Position numbers and translations under genes: made by a program. From NCBI GenBank assembly GCA_002049455.2, contig KV918929.1:1-64000 (forward strand): DNA of 64,000 nucleotides, given 5' to 3'. Shown here one piece after another: positions 43,990 through 56,497 of this stretch. This DNA is from Porphyra umbilicalis. Lineage: Eukaryota; Rhodophyta; Bangiophyceae; Bangiales; Bangiaceae. The notes under the pieces are model-generated. The model did not search any database and was not told where the DNA came from. It saw nothing but the letters and a program-made list of their open reading frames with translations. Each line of letters begins with the position of its first letter. Within the stretch, counting starts at the first letter, position 1.

Positions 43990-45480
43990 CCACCGCCGCT
44001 GCGCCGCTGCCGCTGCGCCGCCGCACCGCCGCGGCGACGCCGACCTGGTGCGGGGCGACGGCGGCGCGAAGACGATAGCAACGCCGCCGCAGCGGCGGCG
44101 GCCGCCGCATGCGGGTGCGGCGGCGGGGCGGGCTTTTTCAGCACCCGCTCCGCCGCCGCCGCCGCTCGGAAGCCCCCCCCCCCCGCCGACGACCGCACCA
44201 ACAGCCCACGCGCACGAACAGCCCCCCCGCGCCGCCGCGCCACCGCCTTGCCGCCGCCGCCGCTGCGCCGCCGCACCGCCGCCGCCCCGCCGACCTGGCG
44301 TGCGGCGGCGGCGGCGCGGCAACGATCGTGCCGCCGCCGCTGCGGTGGGGGCCGCCGCATGCGGGTGCGGCGGCGGGGCGGGCTTTTTCGGCACCCGCCC
44401 CACCGCCGCCGCCACCCGAAGCCCCCCCCCCCCTCGCCGACGACCGCACCAACAGCCCCCACGCATCAAATTCACCCCCGCGCCGCCGCGCCGCCGCCTT
44501 GCTGGCGCCGTCTTGCCACCGCCGCCGCGCCGCCGCACCGCCGCCGCGCCGCCGACCAGGCATGCGGCGACGACGGTGTGGCAACGATCGCGCCACCGCC
44601 ATCGCGACGACAGCCGCCGCATCTTGGGGGCTGCGGCGGGGCGGGCTTCTTCAGCACCCACCCCGCCGCCGACGCCGCCCGGAATCCCCCGCCCCGACGC
44701 CGACGACCTCACCGACAGCCTTCCGGCACCGAATTCACCCCCTCGCCGCCGCGCCGCCACCTTGCTGTCGCCGTCTTGCCGCCGCCGCCACGCCGCCGCA
44801 CCGCCGCCGCGCCGCCGACCTGGCGTGCAGCGGCAGCAGCGCGGCAACGATCGTGCCGCCGCCGTGGCGGTGGGGGCCGCCGCATTTGGGTGCGGCGGCG
44901 GGGCGGGCTTTTTCAGCACCCACCCCGCCGCCACCGCCGCCCGGAAATCCCCGCCCCCACGCCGACGACCGTAACGACAGGGCCCACGCACCACATTCAC
45001 CCCCGCGCAGCCACGCCGCCGCCTTGCTGCCGCCGCCATGCCGCCGCCGCACCGCCGCCGCACCGCCGCCGCGCCGCCGCCCTAATCTGCGGCGGCGGTG
45101 GCGATCGCGCCGCTGCCAACGCCGCGGCGGCCACCACACGTCCGGTGCGGCGGCGGGGCGGGCTTTCACAGCACCCGCCGCGCCGCCGCCGCCGACCGGA
45201 ACCCCCCCCCCCCCGGCGACGACCGCACCGACAGCCCTCACGCAGCAACGGCCTCGCCGCGCCGCCGCGCCGCCGCCTCGCCGCCGCCGCCTTGCCGCCG
45301 CCACCCTGCCGCCGCCGCCGCGCCGCCGCACCGCCGCCGCGACGCCGGCCTGATCTGCGGCGGCGGCGGCGCGGCAGCGATCGCGCCGCCGCCATCGCCG
45401 CGGTGGCCGCCGCACGTCGGGTGCGGCGGCGGGGCGGGCTTTCATAGCACCCGCCCCGCCGCTGCCGCCGCCCGAACCCC
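43990..45480. repeat. GC-rich tandem array, ~245-275-bp unit, about six copies
   Basis: GCGGCGGGGCGGGCTTTTTC or a close variant recurs near 44120, 44370, 44640, 44900, 45155 and 45430. Each copy then carries a C run with a GACGACCGCACC(A/G)ACAGC motif and a CCGCCGCGCCGCCGC stretch. Both strands stay open for hundreds of codons only because of composition (Pro/Ala/Arg one way, Gly/Ala/Arg the other). I do not call a gene here. Confidence 0.85.
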
Positions 45481-47033
45481 CCCCTCCCCCGCCGAGGACC
45501 GCACCAACAGCCCATGGATGGTGACGACGGCGACGACGCCGTCAGCCAGGGGCTTCCGACCTGTCTATCTCAATTTTGAGAGCAAATCGTCCACACACAA
45601 TATTTGGCGCAGTCATGGGAGTTACACGAAAATCAGAAAAGTTATTGTTGAAATGTAAAGTCCCTCGGTTGCTTGCGTAGCGCTTGGCATCGGCCGAAAT
45701 TGCGCAAACAGCAATACAATGTCAGCAAGAAAACAAGTACAATACCAATATATTGTGGCCCCCAGGTGTACAACTAATTTGAACACTAGGTTTGAGTGGA
45801 AAAATCTTCTAGTGCGCCTAATGAAAAGGAACTACAACACGAGGACAACACTGGAAAACCTTTGAACCCATGCTGCGGTGCCTACCCTGGCAGAGCAATG
45901 AGCTCTCCGTTCCATTGGTCAAAGTAGTAGGACATGACGGCAATCATGTAGACTTTCACTTCCCCTCCTCCAGGTTGGCGCAAACAAGCTTCAGCGTGCC
46001 CGTGTGCGCACTCAAACATTGAAAGAATTTTGTTTTGTTCCTTTGCCCTAATTGGCCGACGAGACCCCTCGACCGATATTTTTAAAGTAATTGGCCGGAT
46101 GTGCAGTAACCCCCCTTCTTTTCATCATCGCCGCAATTAAAGTCGAAACCACTTGTGTGCATGTTACGAGGGCGTAGAAACCAAGCCCCGGGAAGTGCCG
46201 CGGAACAAAAGGCCAAGAAAATATCATCCGGCTTTCCAAAACCATGGGCGGACACGTCTTCGACGGACGGGCCAACGAAACCCCTGGACCAATGATTGGC
46301 CCCGATTGAGCGGGGCAACCGCGGCCTGGCGGTGACGAGGTGATGCGGCAGCTCTGTTCCCTGCACTGTCGCCGGCCGCAGAGGAGATCCCACTGGTCGC
46401 GCGGGGCGGACCCTTCCCCGCCCGAGGGGTGGGCTCGCCCCAGCGGGGCCGCAGCGCCGCGGACGTGGCAGGTGGTGCGCACCACGACGCGGCGCATGCA
46501 TGTGAGATTGCGTTGCAGCCGCACGTGTCCGACCCAGTCAGAAGCATCTCTGTGTTTTTCCAAGGACGTTGGTGTAGGATGTGGTTCAACAAGAGCTCTG
46601 AGCCCCCATGCGACATGCGTGCGCGTCCTGTCGGAGACGGTCCTGCGAAGATGGGAAGGATCAAAACAACAGATCATGAGAGCCAGGCGACAGTGCTGGT
46701 GCGGCAGACGCACACAGAATTTCCACAACACAAGAAATGCAGGAGCGAGCCAATAGCCAAAAAGAAGAAAAAAATGGTAGACAGACGAGACGCAAGACCA
46801 AACATGAGCAGTACCCCCCAAAAAAAACACAACGCAAGTGCTGTTATTCACATCTGTTGGGTAAGGTGAAGGAGTCAAAAGTCATCCAGGACGCGATGCT
46901 GCCACCACCTAGATGAGGGAACACTGTCCCTGAGCAAGAAGGCAAAACGCGAGAGCAGTGACCAGCAGTGGCACCTGGCTACCCCGCGGCGTCCACAGTG
47001 GCAACGAGAGTGCTAAGACCACCACCTCCCCGC
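45481..47033. other. Low-GC gap, no recognised gene
   Basis: 45.5-46.1 kb is AT-richer than its surroundings. 46.1-46.9 kb is open in places on both strands without motif. 46.9-47.03 kb is the 3' flank of the zinc-finger gene. Confidence 0.4.
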
Positions 47034-49203
47034 TCAGTTGTACATGAGCGGAGGTGGTCTACCCAGCGTGTGGTGGCCGTCGCCAAGGTTGCTTATCCCA
47101 GCGGGCCCACTCAAGCCGCCGCTGACCGCGCCCGGAGCGGACGTGAAGTCCCCGCTGGATCCAGGTAACAAGATGGCGCCATCTGGCGGCGGCGGTGGCT
47201 GGGCCCCGCCCGTCGGATACTCGCCTTCAAGCTTGAACCAAGCGCCGGACCCCGGGGGGAGGTAGTTGCCACCCGAGTCGGGGAAGCCACCACCGCCGCC
47301 CATGCCACCACTGGCGCTGCCAGCACCACCACCGCCAGCACCACTCCCGCCACCGCCACCACCGCCGACGCTCCCGCCGCCGCCACCGCCGCCGCCTCCC
47401 GGATTACCCCCGCCACCACCGCCACTCGGGTTGCGTCTATTGTAGTCATACGGGTGGAACGCGTCTCCGCCGCCGCTCGCACTGCCGCCGCCGCCACCCC
47501 CACCACCGTCTCCACCGCCGCTGCCCGGTCCACCGTCTCCTGACGAATGCCGTCGCTGATGCACGGTGCGAGTGTGCTTGTCCAGGTTGCTCTTCTCCCC
47601 AAACTCGGCCGCGCACAAGCTGCAGCGGAAATGCCGTTGCTTTTCGTGCACAACCAGGATGTGCCGCACGAGATTGCCCTTGTGGGAGAAGACGCGGCTG
47701 CACGTCGGGCACGAGTAGGGCCGGATCTTGTCATGCACCGTGCGCACGTGCTTGGTGCGGTCCGACTTCTGGCCAAAGGCCGAGTCACAGCGCGGACACA
47801 GGTACGGTTTGAGCTTCTCGTGGACGGTCCGGACGTGCTTGTCCCGGTGGTCCTTCTTCTGGAAGCGGTAGCCACAGGTGTCACACCCGTACGGCCGCTC
47901 GCCGAGATGCACCATCCGCATGTGCTTCTGCAGGTTGTCCCGACGACCAAACGGCAAACCGCAGCGGGAGCAAGGGTGAGAAGACTTTTCCTCAGGGAGC
48001 GGATGCAGCGGCGGTGGCAGCAACGCCTGGGGGGGAGAAATCCCGGCCGAGGAAGCCGACTGCGGCAGCGGCAGCGCATTGATGTTGGGCCCGGCGCCGG
48101 CGAGGCCCCCGTGCGGTGGCAGCGGCCGCAGCGGCGACTCGTCCGCATACCGCTGCTGGTGTTGTGGATGGGGAGGCGCTTGCTGTTGTGGAGACATATA
48201 GAAGAGCGGCTGTGCTCCGCTGGGAGTGGAGCCTGCGCCGAGATGGCCACCAGGGCCGCTGCTGCCGGCCATGCCCATCGCCGATGGTCCCGTCATGGGC
48301 GTGCCCATTCCACCGCCACCGCCTGGTGGGCCGCCACCACCATAATCAGGCGGAGGGTGCCGCAGGCGCCACGGTTCGAAGAAGCCCTGCTGGTAGCCCC
48401 CGCCGCCGGCACCTCCTCCGCCGCCACCGCTAGGTGGCCCACCGACAGCGCCACCGCTTCCGGCACGTCCTGGCGGAGGCATGGGAGGGGGCATCCCTGG
48501 TGGCCCAGAGTCGAAGAGGCCCGGCAGGCCGGAGGATGCTTGCGGATCCAGGGCGTGTTGCGCCGACTGCATCGAGGGTGGTGCTTGGGTGGAAGATGGA
48601 CGGATCATCCAATCCGTCTCAAAGCCGCCGCCCGGTTGACCTAGCCCGTGCTGCTGGTGCGGTGGTGGTGGTGGTGGTGGGTCGTCCAGTCCTACCGGAG
48701 CGCCGCTGATGCCGCGTATTCTCGCAATCTGTGGTCGGACAAGAGACAAGCACACAAGTGCAGTCGAGAAAAGGAAAAGAGCGGAAGCAAACCACGCATC
48801 GGACCAAGAAAGGAAGCAAGCAGTGCAGCAAGTTAGAACATGGTCCGTACAGAGGTGCGATCAGACGAGGGGCCATAACACAACTGAGCACGTCCGCCTA
48901 CTCAATACAACCCGAGGGCGCAGAACAACCACCCAAGCCATCTGTGCACGTACCAGTGATCCGTCGATGCGGTGCGTGGCATCCCCGCCCCCTCCAGCGC
49001 TGCTGCCGGCTCCACCGCCCGTGTTGCCCCCAGTTTGTCCGCCGGTGGGCGTGGACAACGAGCGGTTCATGCCCATGCCCATGCCCATACCAAGCCCCAT
49101 ACCAGCGCCACCAGGAGGTGCCTTCGGGTAGCCGCCGCCCGGGTCGGTCCCAAATAGCGGTTGCGGTGCGTAGCCCATGCCGGGTGGCGCGCCACCACCG
49201 CCA

Positions 49204-49238
<35 letters not shown>

Positions 49239-49664
49239 GCCACCGCCACCGCCACCACCACCACCACCGCCAATGCCAACACCGCCACCAGCATCTCCAT
49301 ACCCGCCTGCGCCACGTGGGTCGTACATGGCACCCCCACCGGGTGGGCCCCCGCCGCCAATGTCGCCCGCGCCCGTGTCGTACGCATCCCTCCTGGGATA
49401 GTACCCCGCCTGGAGGGGCGGCAGGCCCTGCTGCCCTGGCCCTGGCTGCTGCGCCGCGTACATCATGCTGGCGTCCTCTGGCCTGGAGAGGGCGGGCCCA
49501 CCTCGGTACCCCCGGCCGTACAGGCGGTTGCCACCGGGTGGAGTCAGGCCCCCACCCCCACCACCGCCGCCGTCGCCGCCCCCACCGCCGCCGCCACCAC
49601 CAGCGCTGCCGCCGGCACCAGTGCCGCTCGGTCCGCCACCTGAGCGCGGGTGCTGCTGGTCCAT
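47034..49664 (-). CDS. C2H2 zinc-finger protein, five tandem fingers, two exons
   Basis: Exon 1 is 48954-49664, exon 2 is 47034-48728. The 225-bp intron begins GTACGT and ends CCACAG; the join is phase 0 and gives 801 residues. Residues 1-237 are Gly-rich with long Gly runs and a Gly-Met repeat. A Pro/Gln/Gly-rich part leads to five C2H2 fingers at ~490-627, beginning HPCSRCGLPFGRRDNLQKHM. Linkers of the type VHEKLKPY join neighbouring fingers. Each finger keeps two Cys and two His, and the RTVH endings are near-identical between fingers. The tail is again Gly/Ser-rich. Tandem fingers with short linkers imply sequence-specific DNA binding by a nuclear regulator; its targets are unknown. The Gly runs are coded by CCACCG-type microsatellites. 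Confidence 0.85.
49188..49270 (+). repeat. CCACCG microsatellite coding a poly-Gly tract
   Basis: About 14 units, coding a run of ~27 Gly in exon 1 of the zinc-finger gene on the minus strand. Confidence 0.85.
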
Positions 49665-51682
49665 GCGGCCAAGCCCCGGCTGCCGCGCTCGCGTCCGGGC
49701 CGGCCGGGATCAAACGCAGCTGCGCGTAGAGATCCCCAGCAGCCGGCCCAAACGGGAGCGGGAACAGCTCGGCTCACCAACCTTGGGAGCCGAGACGCCG
49801 GTCCGTCGCAATGACGGTCTAGGCCGCGCGCCCTTTCAAGGAGCCACGCCGACAAAAGCGACCAGTGGCGCGCAGCAACGGCTCGGAGCGTGGGGCAGAC
49901 GGGGCGTCCCACCCGCGGGCGTCCCAACGGCAACGGGCCTTGCACGCTGTCGCTGTGCACAGCCGTGGGCCGACGACTAGGGCCAACACCGGGAGCGTGG
50001 ATTGGCCGGTGCGTACGGCGTGGTGCTCCGGCGGTCGTGGCAGCGACGTGGCAGTCGGGTTGGCCTCACAGCGCGCACACACGAGACGCGGGAGTCGGCG
50101 GCCGCTCAGCGGCGTGCACGTGCACCCCGTGTGGGGAAGGGGAGGCACAGTTGATGCTTAGGGGCGGCGCGTCCGGCAGCGCTGCCGCGAGGGCGCCGCA
50201 GGGAGCTGGGCAAGGGATACGCGCGCGGGAGCAACGCCCAGCCCAGGACGATGGCGCCGTGACCCGAGAGCGTCAAACAACCCTGGCCGCTTGCGAAGCG
50301 GCGTGGCGCAAGCTTGTCAGACACCCCTTCCACCCGGCGTTAGCAACTGGAAGAGGTTGCACAGGTAGCCCACGCACCCGCGTGCCGTGAGGCAAACAGC
50401 ACCCCGGCGTGAAGGAAGCGTCAGGGCAAGGCGATACCCGCGAAGCAACCGACGGCGCTCGTAGCAGCCGTGGCAGCAGGTTGTCGCAGGCGCCAACCCG
50501 GTGGCTCCCAACCTCTCGGCCAGCGCGTCAGGCGCTGCTCGTCCCCCGCCAGGGGAACCCTGATCCGGGCCCGGCGGGCTCACCGCCTCCGAGAGGGCGA
50601 GGCGGACGGAAACCAGGGGGTGCGCGACCCGCCCCGTAGGACCAGTGCGTCCGTCCCTCGGTCGCCAGGCAGCCAGCCCCCCCCCCGCCACGGCGGTCGA
50701 CGCACGCAGAGGGCGTTCACGTGGCTGACGAGCCTGCCGTGGGACAACGGCGCGCAGCGTCGGCCCGACCGAGCGGGGGCGCCGGGCCGCAGTGTTCCAC
50801 GGCTCGGCTTGGCGGCCCGCCCGACCGCCCTCGTCCGCAGAGTAAACCCCACCGCGGCGGGGGCAACAGCGGCGGCAGAAGGCAGCGGCGGCGCGTCAAG
50901 CGACTCGGAAGCAACACTCGCGGCAGATGCGCCGAGGCGGGCGGCAGCTAGAGCGCCCGCACGTCAGCAGTATAAACCGCGGTGGTGGCGGATGAGGACG
51001 CACAGGCGACGGGCGGGCGAGGCCGGCCCCGGCGTCGTGGCTGAGACGACCGGTGGCGACGAGGCGTGCCCGCCGCCACGGGTGGTCCCCCGACCACGAG
51101 GTGGGACCGCAACCAGTGGCAACCACAGCCGCCGCCGTGCGCGCTGGACGGGTGGGAGTGTTCTCACCGGCGGACCCCCCGTCACCACGACGCGGCGGAC
51201 GCAACGGCCGTCCCCACGGGGGGGGATGCACGGACACGGGCAGCAGGCCCCAGCGGCCGCCACCCACGGATGGCGCAGACAGCAAACCCGAGCGCCACTC
51301 ACCATCCGCCCCCGTTGGTGACAATGGCGGTGGCAAGGGGCGGGCACTGTCGCGTCACGGCCGCGCACCCGTCGTCGCGGTCGCGGTCGGGGCGGGTTGG
51401 CGGGGGGGAGTGGAGAGACGTAGGGGGTGGGGGGGGGCGGGAGAGGCGACGGCGGGGAGGTCACAGCGCGTGCCGTCGAGCTCCCTACTCCACCGTGGGG
51501 GGGGGCTGCGGGCAGCGGGGCAGCGCGTGTGTGAGTGCCACCGCGACGCCCGTCGACGCCCCCACGTGCACTCTCACGTGCCGTGCCGGCGCGGATACCC
51601 GCTCGCGAAGAAAAAGGAATACACAGAAGAGAGAAAGGCGGCGGAACCGGCTGTAGGCTGCCCAGAGGACGGGGGAGCACGA

Positions 51683-51706
51683 GGGGGGGGGGGGGGGGGG
51701 GGGGGG
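51683..51706 (+). repeat. Run of 24 consecutive G
   Basis: The longest homopolymer in the window. It could form a G-quadruplex, and its length may be wrong in the assembly. Confidence 0.8.
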
Positions 51707-54700
51707 CGAGAAGAAGAGCACCAGCAGCGGGAGCCGCCCACGCGACGCGGGTGGTCAACGCGACGTGGTGATATGCGTGGGAGGTAAGACAGCTGGCGGT
51801 CGGCGGTCGCGTCGGCGCCCGCAGCGGCGGTGGCCGCGGATGCGGCGGCGGCGGACGGGCGGGGTAGACAGACCCGGGCGCACGACAGCGGCTCCCCAGC
51901 GGGCGACCGACTGGGACACTCCCAGAGCCGCCACCCTCGCACACGCGGCGGCGGCGGTGCAGCGCGCGCTTGCACACGGGGTGGCGGCACCGCCGTGGGG
52001 GTCGCCCGCCCTGCCCGGCGCGGGTGAGAAGGCAGGGGCGGGCGGGCGACCGCGCAAGCCGCAGGCTTAGAGCGCCCACAGCACAACCCCCCACCGGCGG
52101 GGGGTCTGGGAAGAAGGCGCGCGGCACCAGCGCCTCGGTGGGCATCAATGAGAGACCCACGGCCCTGCCCGGGGGTGGTGTGCCCCGCCACGCGCCACGG
52201 ATGGCGGCACGGGCCCCAGAAAACGGGTGGGCGGGGAGCCGAGGTCCTCGCTGGAGCCACCACACAGAGGCGACGGAGAAACGAGCTAGAAAAAAGGGGC
52301 GGTCAGACGCAGCCGCTTGGGTGTGAGCCCGCCGCCACCCCCCCCCCCCCGTTGTGCACCGGGACCAGAGAGCTGAGGCAGCTGGTCGCACAGCAGACAT
52401 CCCCCCCTCACACGCGGCACGCACGTCGCCGCGGGCGCGTTCAGGGCTCTGAAAGAGAGGGCGCAGCACACGAGGCAACCAAAGAGGCGCCTTCGGGGGT
52501 GGTCCAGGCGGACCCCGCGTGGCGTCTCGGTTTGCAGCAATGCAAACCGGAGGAGGCGCCAGGAATGGGGCAATCAGCTGCTGGTAGAGGGCCACACAGC
52601 GACCTGCTGCAGCGCCCAAGTGGGCGCAGCACCCTCAGAGAGGGCCCGATAGGCCCGGAGGGGCAGCGCCTCTGGCTATGGAGTGCGCTGTCACATGTCC
52701 AGAGCGGGCCGCGCGTGGGCGGCTGAGGAAAGACCGGCCCGGTCCAGAGGTTGCCGCCTTCGGCGCGCCTGGCGCACACGTCTCGCTAGAAGACTTTTGT
52801 GGTGGGAAAGGAGTCTCGGATCAGGTGGCGGGCACTCATTGGTCCGGTGTCCGTTTGGGCTGGGGGTGGGCGACGGCTTTTTCCCTTGCACACGACCCCC
52901 CCAGCCGGCGGCTTCCAACAAGGAAAGAAAGCACCAGCCTGTGCAAACACGCCGCTAGAAACACGAGCTTGCGCGTGCCCATGGGCGTGGCCCACTCACC
53001 AACGCCTGTCACCGCATCGGCTCAACTTCTCAGACCGGAGAGGAGGGCGGGCACAGTGGGTGGGATGAGGATGCCGCTCTTGACGTGCAGCAGCCGCACC
53101 GGGCGACCGCAGGCCCCAACTGGGCAGCCCTGCCCTCGGCCCGCTGTCGGCTGTCCGTATTCCAGACCTCGACCAGGTTATGGCAGAAGTGCGAACGAAT
53201 CAGATCGGGATCGCTTGACCGGCCTTGAGCGGGCAGTTATGCACCCTACGCTACTCCGGAAAATGGGGTGCTGGAGACAGTAGCCCCACGAGGGGGGCTT
53301 TAAGCAACCCGCCTCCCAGGTCCGCCCCAGGGCGCCCCAGACGGCCCCGAAACCGCCAGCGCATCGGCCATTGACAGCGGCGGTCGGTCACATATTCGCA
53401 CGGTGCCCAGCAAGGCGACCGGCCATAGAGCCATAGGCGCTGTACGGGCTCCGCCAGCGACGAAAATTGCCTCCGCCACCCACCACAAAGCCAATATGCA
53501 CCAACCGCCCTCACCATGACGACAACTGATGGCTGCTCGTGCGGTCTCGATGTCGGGGAGGAGAACCATCGCTGGAGGGGTGCTCGCGAGGCTGCTGGGC
53601 AAAAAAGTGTGGGCGCCTGTGCGACGCGTGAATGGCCCGTGTCGCGGTGAGACCCCGGGCTGTGGAACAGATGCCCCACCACCCGGGGGCGCTTGGTTCA
53701 CAAAACGGCAGACGAGACCCGGCCCGAGCCGCGTCGGGCCTCCGAACGGCGTGGTCGAGAAGGCCCGCCGAGAGAGGCTCAACACGCGCACAACGCGTCG
53801 AAAATAGGGCCGACCCAAGACACGTCGACAAATCGGGCAAGGCCGCGGGGCGCCCGGTCAATGGACGCGCCTCTGGCGGGTCTGTCGCCATACTGTCGTT
53901 GCGCTACGCGACGGCGAGCGTTCGAGCCGGGTCCCCGACCGGACCGCCACGCAGCGGCGTGGCACGGCCCTTTACTGTTTCCTCAGGCCTCTTGTCCTCG
54001 CTTGAGTGCAGTCAAGGCGGTGTTGCTGCTAGGGGTTCTGGCGAGGCGGACAACGCGTCTGGCGCCGTCCAGAGCCCGCTTCAGAGCTGAATTGCAGTGT
54101 CTTGGCCAGTCTCATCTGACTGTTGGACGCAGACGGTGTTGCGGGGGGAGTGACAGCTGCCAGATGGCCGCGCGTGGGTTGTGGGCGGCACGGACTACTC
54201 CGGCCAGGCCGTATCGGTCGTTTCTTGGCCCAACGCACCGACGCGTCGCCAGGCTGGAGAGTTGACTGTGGTCCGCGTCTCTTCCATACCTGAGGTTCGA
54301 CCAACTCCTAGTGATCCCCGTTGCATCGGCAAAAAGGCGACTTGGCGTGCAATTGTTGGCTCGACTCGGGCCCCGCGTGGAGGGTGCTGACGGGATGGCT
54401 CCGCTTCCGATGACAGCTTCGAGCCCAACCTATTGGCCGATGGAGCGGGCTGCTTCAGCGAAGCCCCAGCCGATCCTGGTCCTATTTTTACATCGCGTGG
54501 GCCGAGCTCCCTACACGCAACTCGATCCAGGCACCACCGAGTGTGGCATGCAGCGATTCAGTCGGCCGGCCTACGAAGCACCACAACTTCAACCGTTTCA
54601 GTGCGAACGACGGCAGATAGGAAGACCCAACTGACTCGCCCATGGCCTCAGACCGTTCACAGGCGATGCGCTTCGTCATCCGTTTGTCGGCCATAGCCTC

Positions 54701-54885
54701 CCTGTGGGCGGCGAGGGCAACAGGTTTCTTTTCCACTGTTCCGTGTGCTCGAATCGTACCCAGTTCGACAATGCGGACAGCGGAGTAATCGTTCTGTTGA
54801 GCAGCTGTGCTCCCAGCAAAAAATAGAATCGGACTTGTCTCGCGACTCCAGTGACCAACGAGTGGGTTCGAGCAGGTGATATTTG

Positions 54886-54905
54886 AACGAGAGTGCACTC
54901 TCGTT
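54886..54905. promoter_or_regulatory. 20-bp perfect palindrome
   Basis: AACGAGAGTGCACTCTCGTT reads the same on both strands. It may be a dimeric protein-binding site or a chance palindrome. No gene nearby is certain. Confidence 0.35.
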
Positions 54906-56497
54906 CCAGCCCCATGGGGCTCTCGCAATTCCCTTGCAATGAGGACCAAAAGGCACAGAAGCGCTGTCTGTCTGCACCACTGCTATGCGGTGCCAAGGCC
55001 GACGCGATTCGCCACGCCGTATTCCGACAGTGCAGCGCCGCCAAACGGGGTGAATCGACTTCCGTTGAGCTGCTAACCCCTGCGCCGAGTGTCTGGGCTT
55101 GTCGACCGCAGCGTGTCCGTGGAGACTGTGGTCGCGCGCACGCCGTCGGCGATCACCTTTTCCCGTGTGGGTATCGGTCAAGATACCGGCTCTGCTGCCA
55201 CAGCCTCCCACATTTTCGCCGAGCAGAGGCCCAGCAGCAAGGCCCTGTCCGAGAAGGACTGACGACAATCGCCTCACAACGGCTCTGTGCGCTTTTCACG
55301 CTTTCCACGGGGGTTAGCTCCAAGACCCGCGGCACGAGTGTCACGGTCTCCGCGTGGCGAGGAGTAGGAGACCTCACAGGGGTTGCCCAGGAAGGCTGGA
55401 GCTTGCCACGGCTCCTTGATGCGATCTCGTGGTGGAAACCTCACGAAAGGCGCCTGCAGAAGGGGTGTATGCCCTCTCTCCTCAGCGCGTTGGACGTCGC
55501 CACTGTGAATGTGCGCTTCCAGCACTAGGACGAGAAAGTTGTGAATCGCCCACTGCACGGCGACCGCTGCACTCTCTAACCGTTTGCCAGTTGGCCCGCG
55601 CTCCACCTTGACCCCCCGGTCCATCGTCACCTGCTGGCTCGTTACGCCGCCCGACGGGTGGGCGGCGAGGGACGACCAGCTTGCTAGGGATTGCGAAGCT
55701 AGCGCCGGCGCCGATGTCGGCGTTTGTGGCCAATGGCAGTCCTGACCATGGCCGTGGGAGTGCTTGGCGTACGCGCACAACGCACACCACGCGGCACCTG
55801 CAAAACACGACTGGCCAAAAGCCACACCCAGCCGGCCAGCGAACATCGCCCCGCGCCCGACCAGCGGCGTGATCCGTGGACGGAAGGCGGGGTAACAGTC
55901 ACCAGACGATCGAGGGGCGGGCGGCGCCAGAGAGCGCAGTGCCGCCGCCCGCTCGGCAGACCAGGCCGACCCAGCCGGCTGGCGGGCCGGCGGCGGCGCC
56001 TCGAGGTTGGAGGCCGGCGCCGACACCCTCGGGACCGGGCACCCCCATGGCGTCGCCTCGGTGCGTGTGCGTCTATTTTTGACCCAGTAGTAGCACTGAC
56101 CCGTCGACGTGAGCGACGTCAGGGGGTCGTGGAAAATCGGCTGCGCGAGGCTGGAACCGTTGGCTTGTCCGCGAGTGCCACCCGGGCTCATGTCGTCCAC
56201 GCCTCGGATGCGCCGCGCGTCCGTGTATTCATTATCATTGGCAACTCTGGGGCCAACTATTCGCTAGGGTTCGGGGCCAGATCGATGCGTTTTTCGGCCG
56301 TCAGCGGCCAGGCAACCAACAGACGACCCACCGGTCGGGCTTCTGCGGACAGAACAACGCAAAAAAAAAGAAGAAAAGTATACAGCGGCACGGACGGCAA
56401 ACGAGGCTCAACAGACGGTGAGCTCGTGGTGCGTCTTGTCGAACTTGTCTCCCCCCCCCCCCCCCCCTTGAGTGGCTCTGGGAAACGGCAGCCCCGC

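Larger units (their letters stand above)
49665..56497. other. Long region upstream of the zinc-finger gene with no recognised gene
   Basis: 49.7-52.7 kb is extremely GC-rich and open in most frames, with a 24-base G run at 51683-51706; I see no domain. 52.7-56.4 kb is more balanced. Minus-strand frames near 54.7-55.0 and 55.3-56.2 kb and plus-strand frames near 53.6-54.3 kb lack family motifs. A 20-bp perfect palindrome lies at 54886-54905. A long C run near 56450-56467 sits just past the fringe-like gene. Confidence 0.4.

Noticed and set aside
43777..45447. Open frames of 380-490 codons on both strands
   Set aside because: They are by-products of the GC tandem array; the repeat unit is not a multiple of three and the peptides have no domain.
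50964..52619. Minus-strand open frame of about 550 codons upstream of the zinc-finger gene
   Set aside because: Composition is Pro/Arg/Ala-rich with no domain, and the opposite strand is also open over much of it. It is long because GC-rich sequence lacks stop codons.
55274..56191. Minus-strand frame of about 300 codons next to the fringe-like gene
   Set aside because: Some stretches look protein-like, but there is no family motif, no splice support, and the first ATG is internal to the frame.
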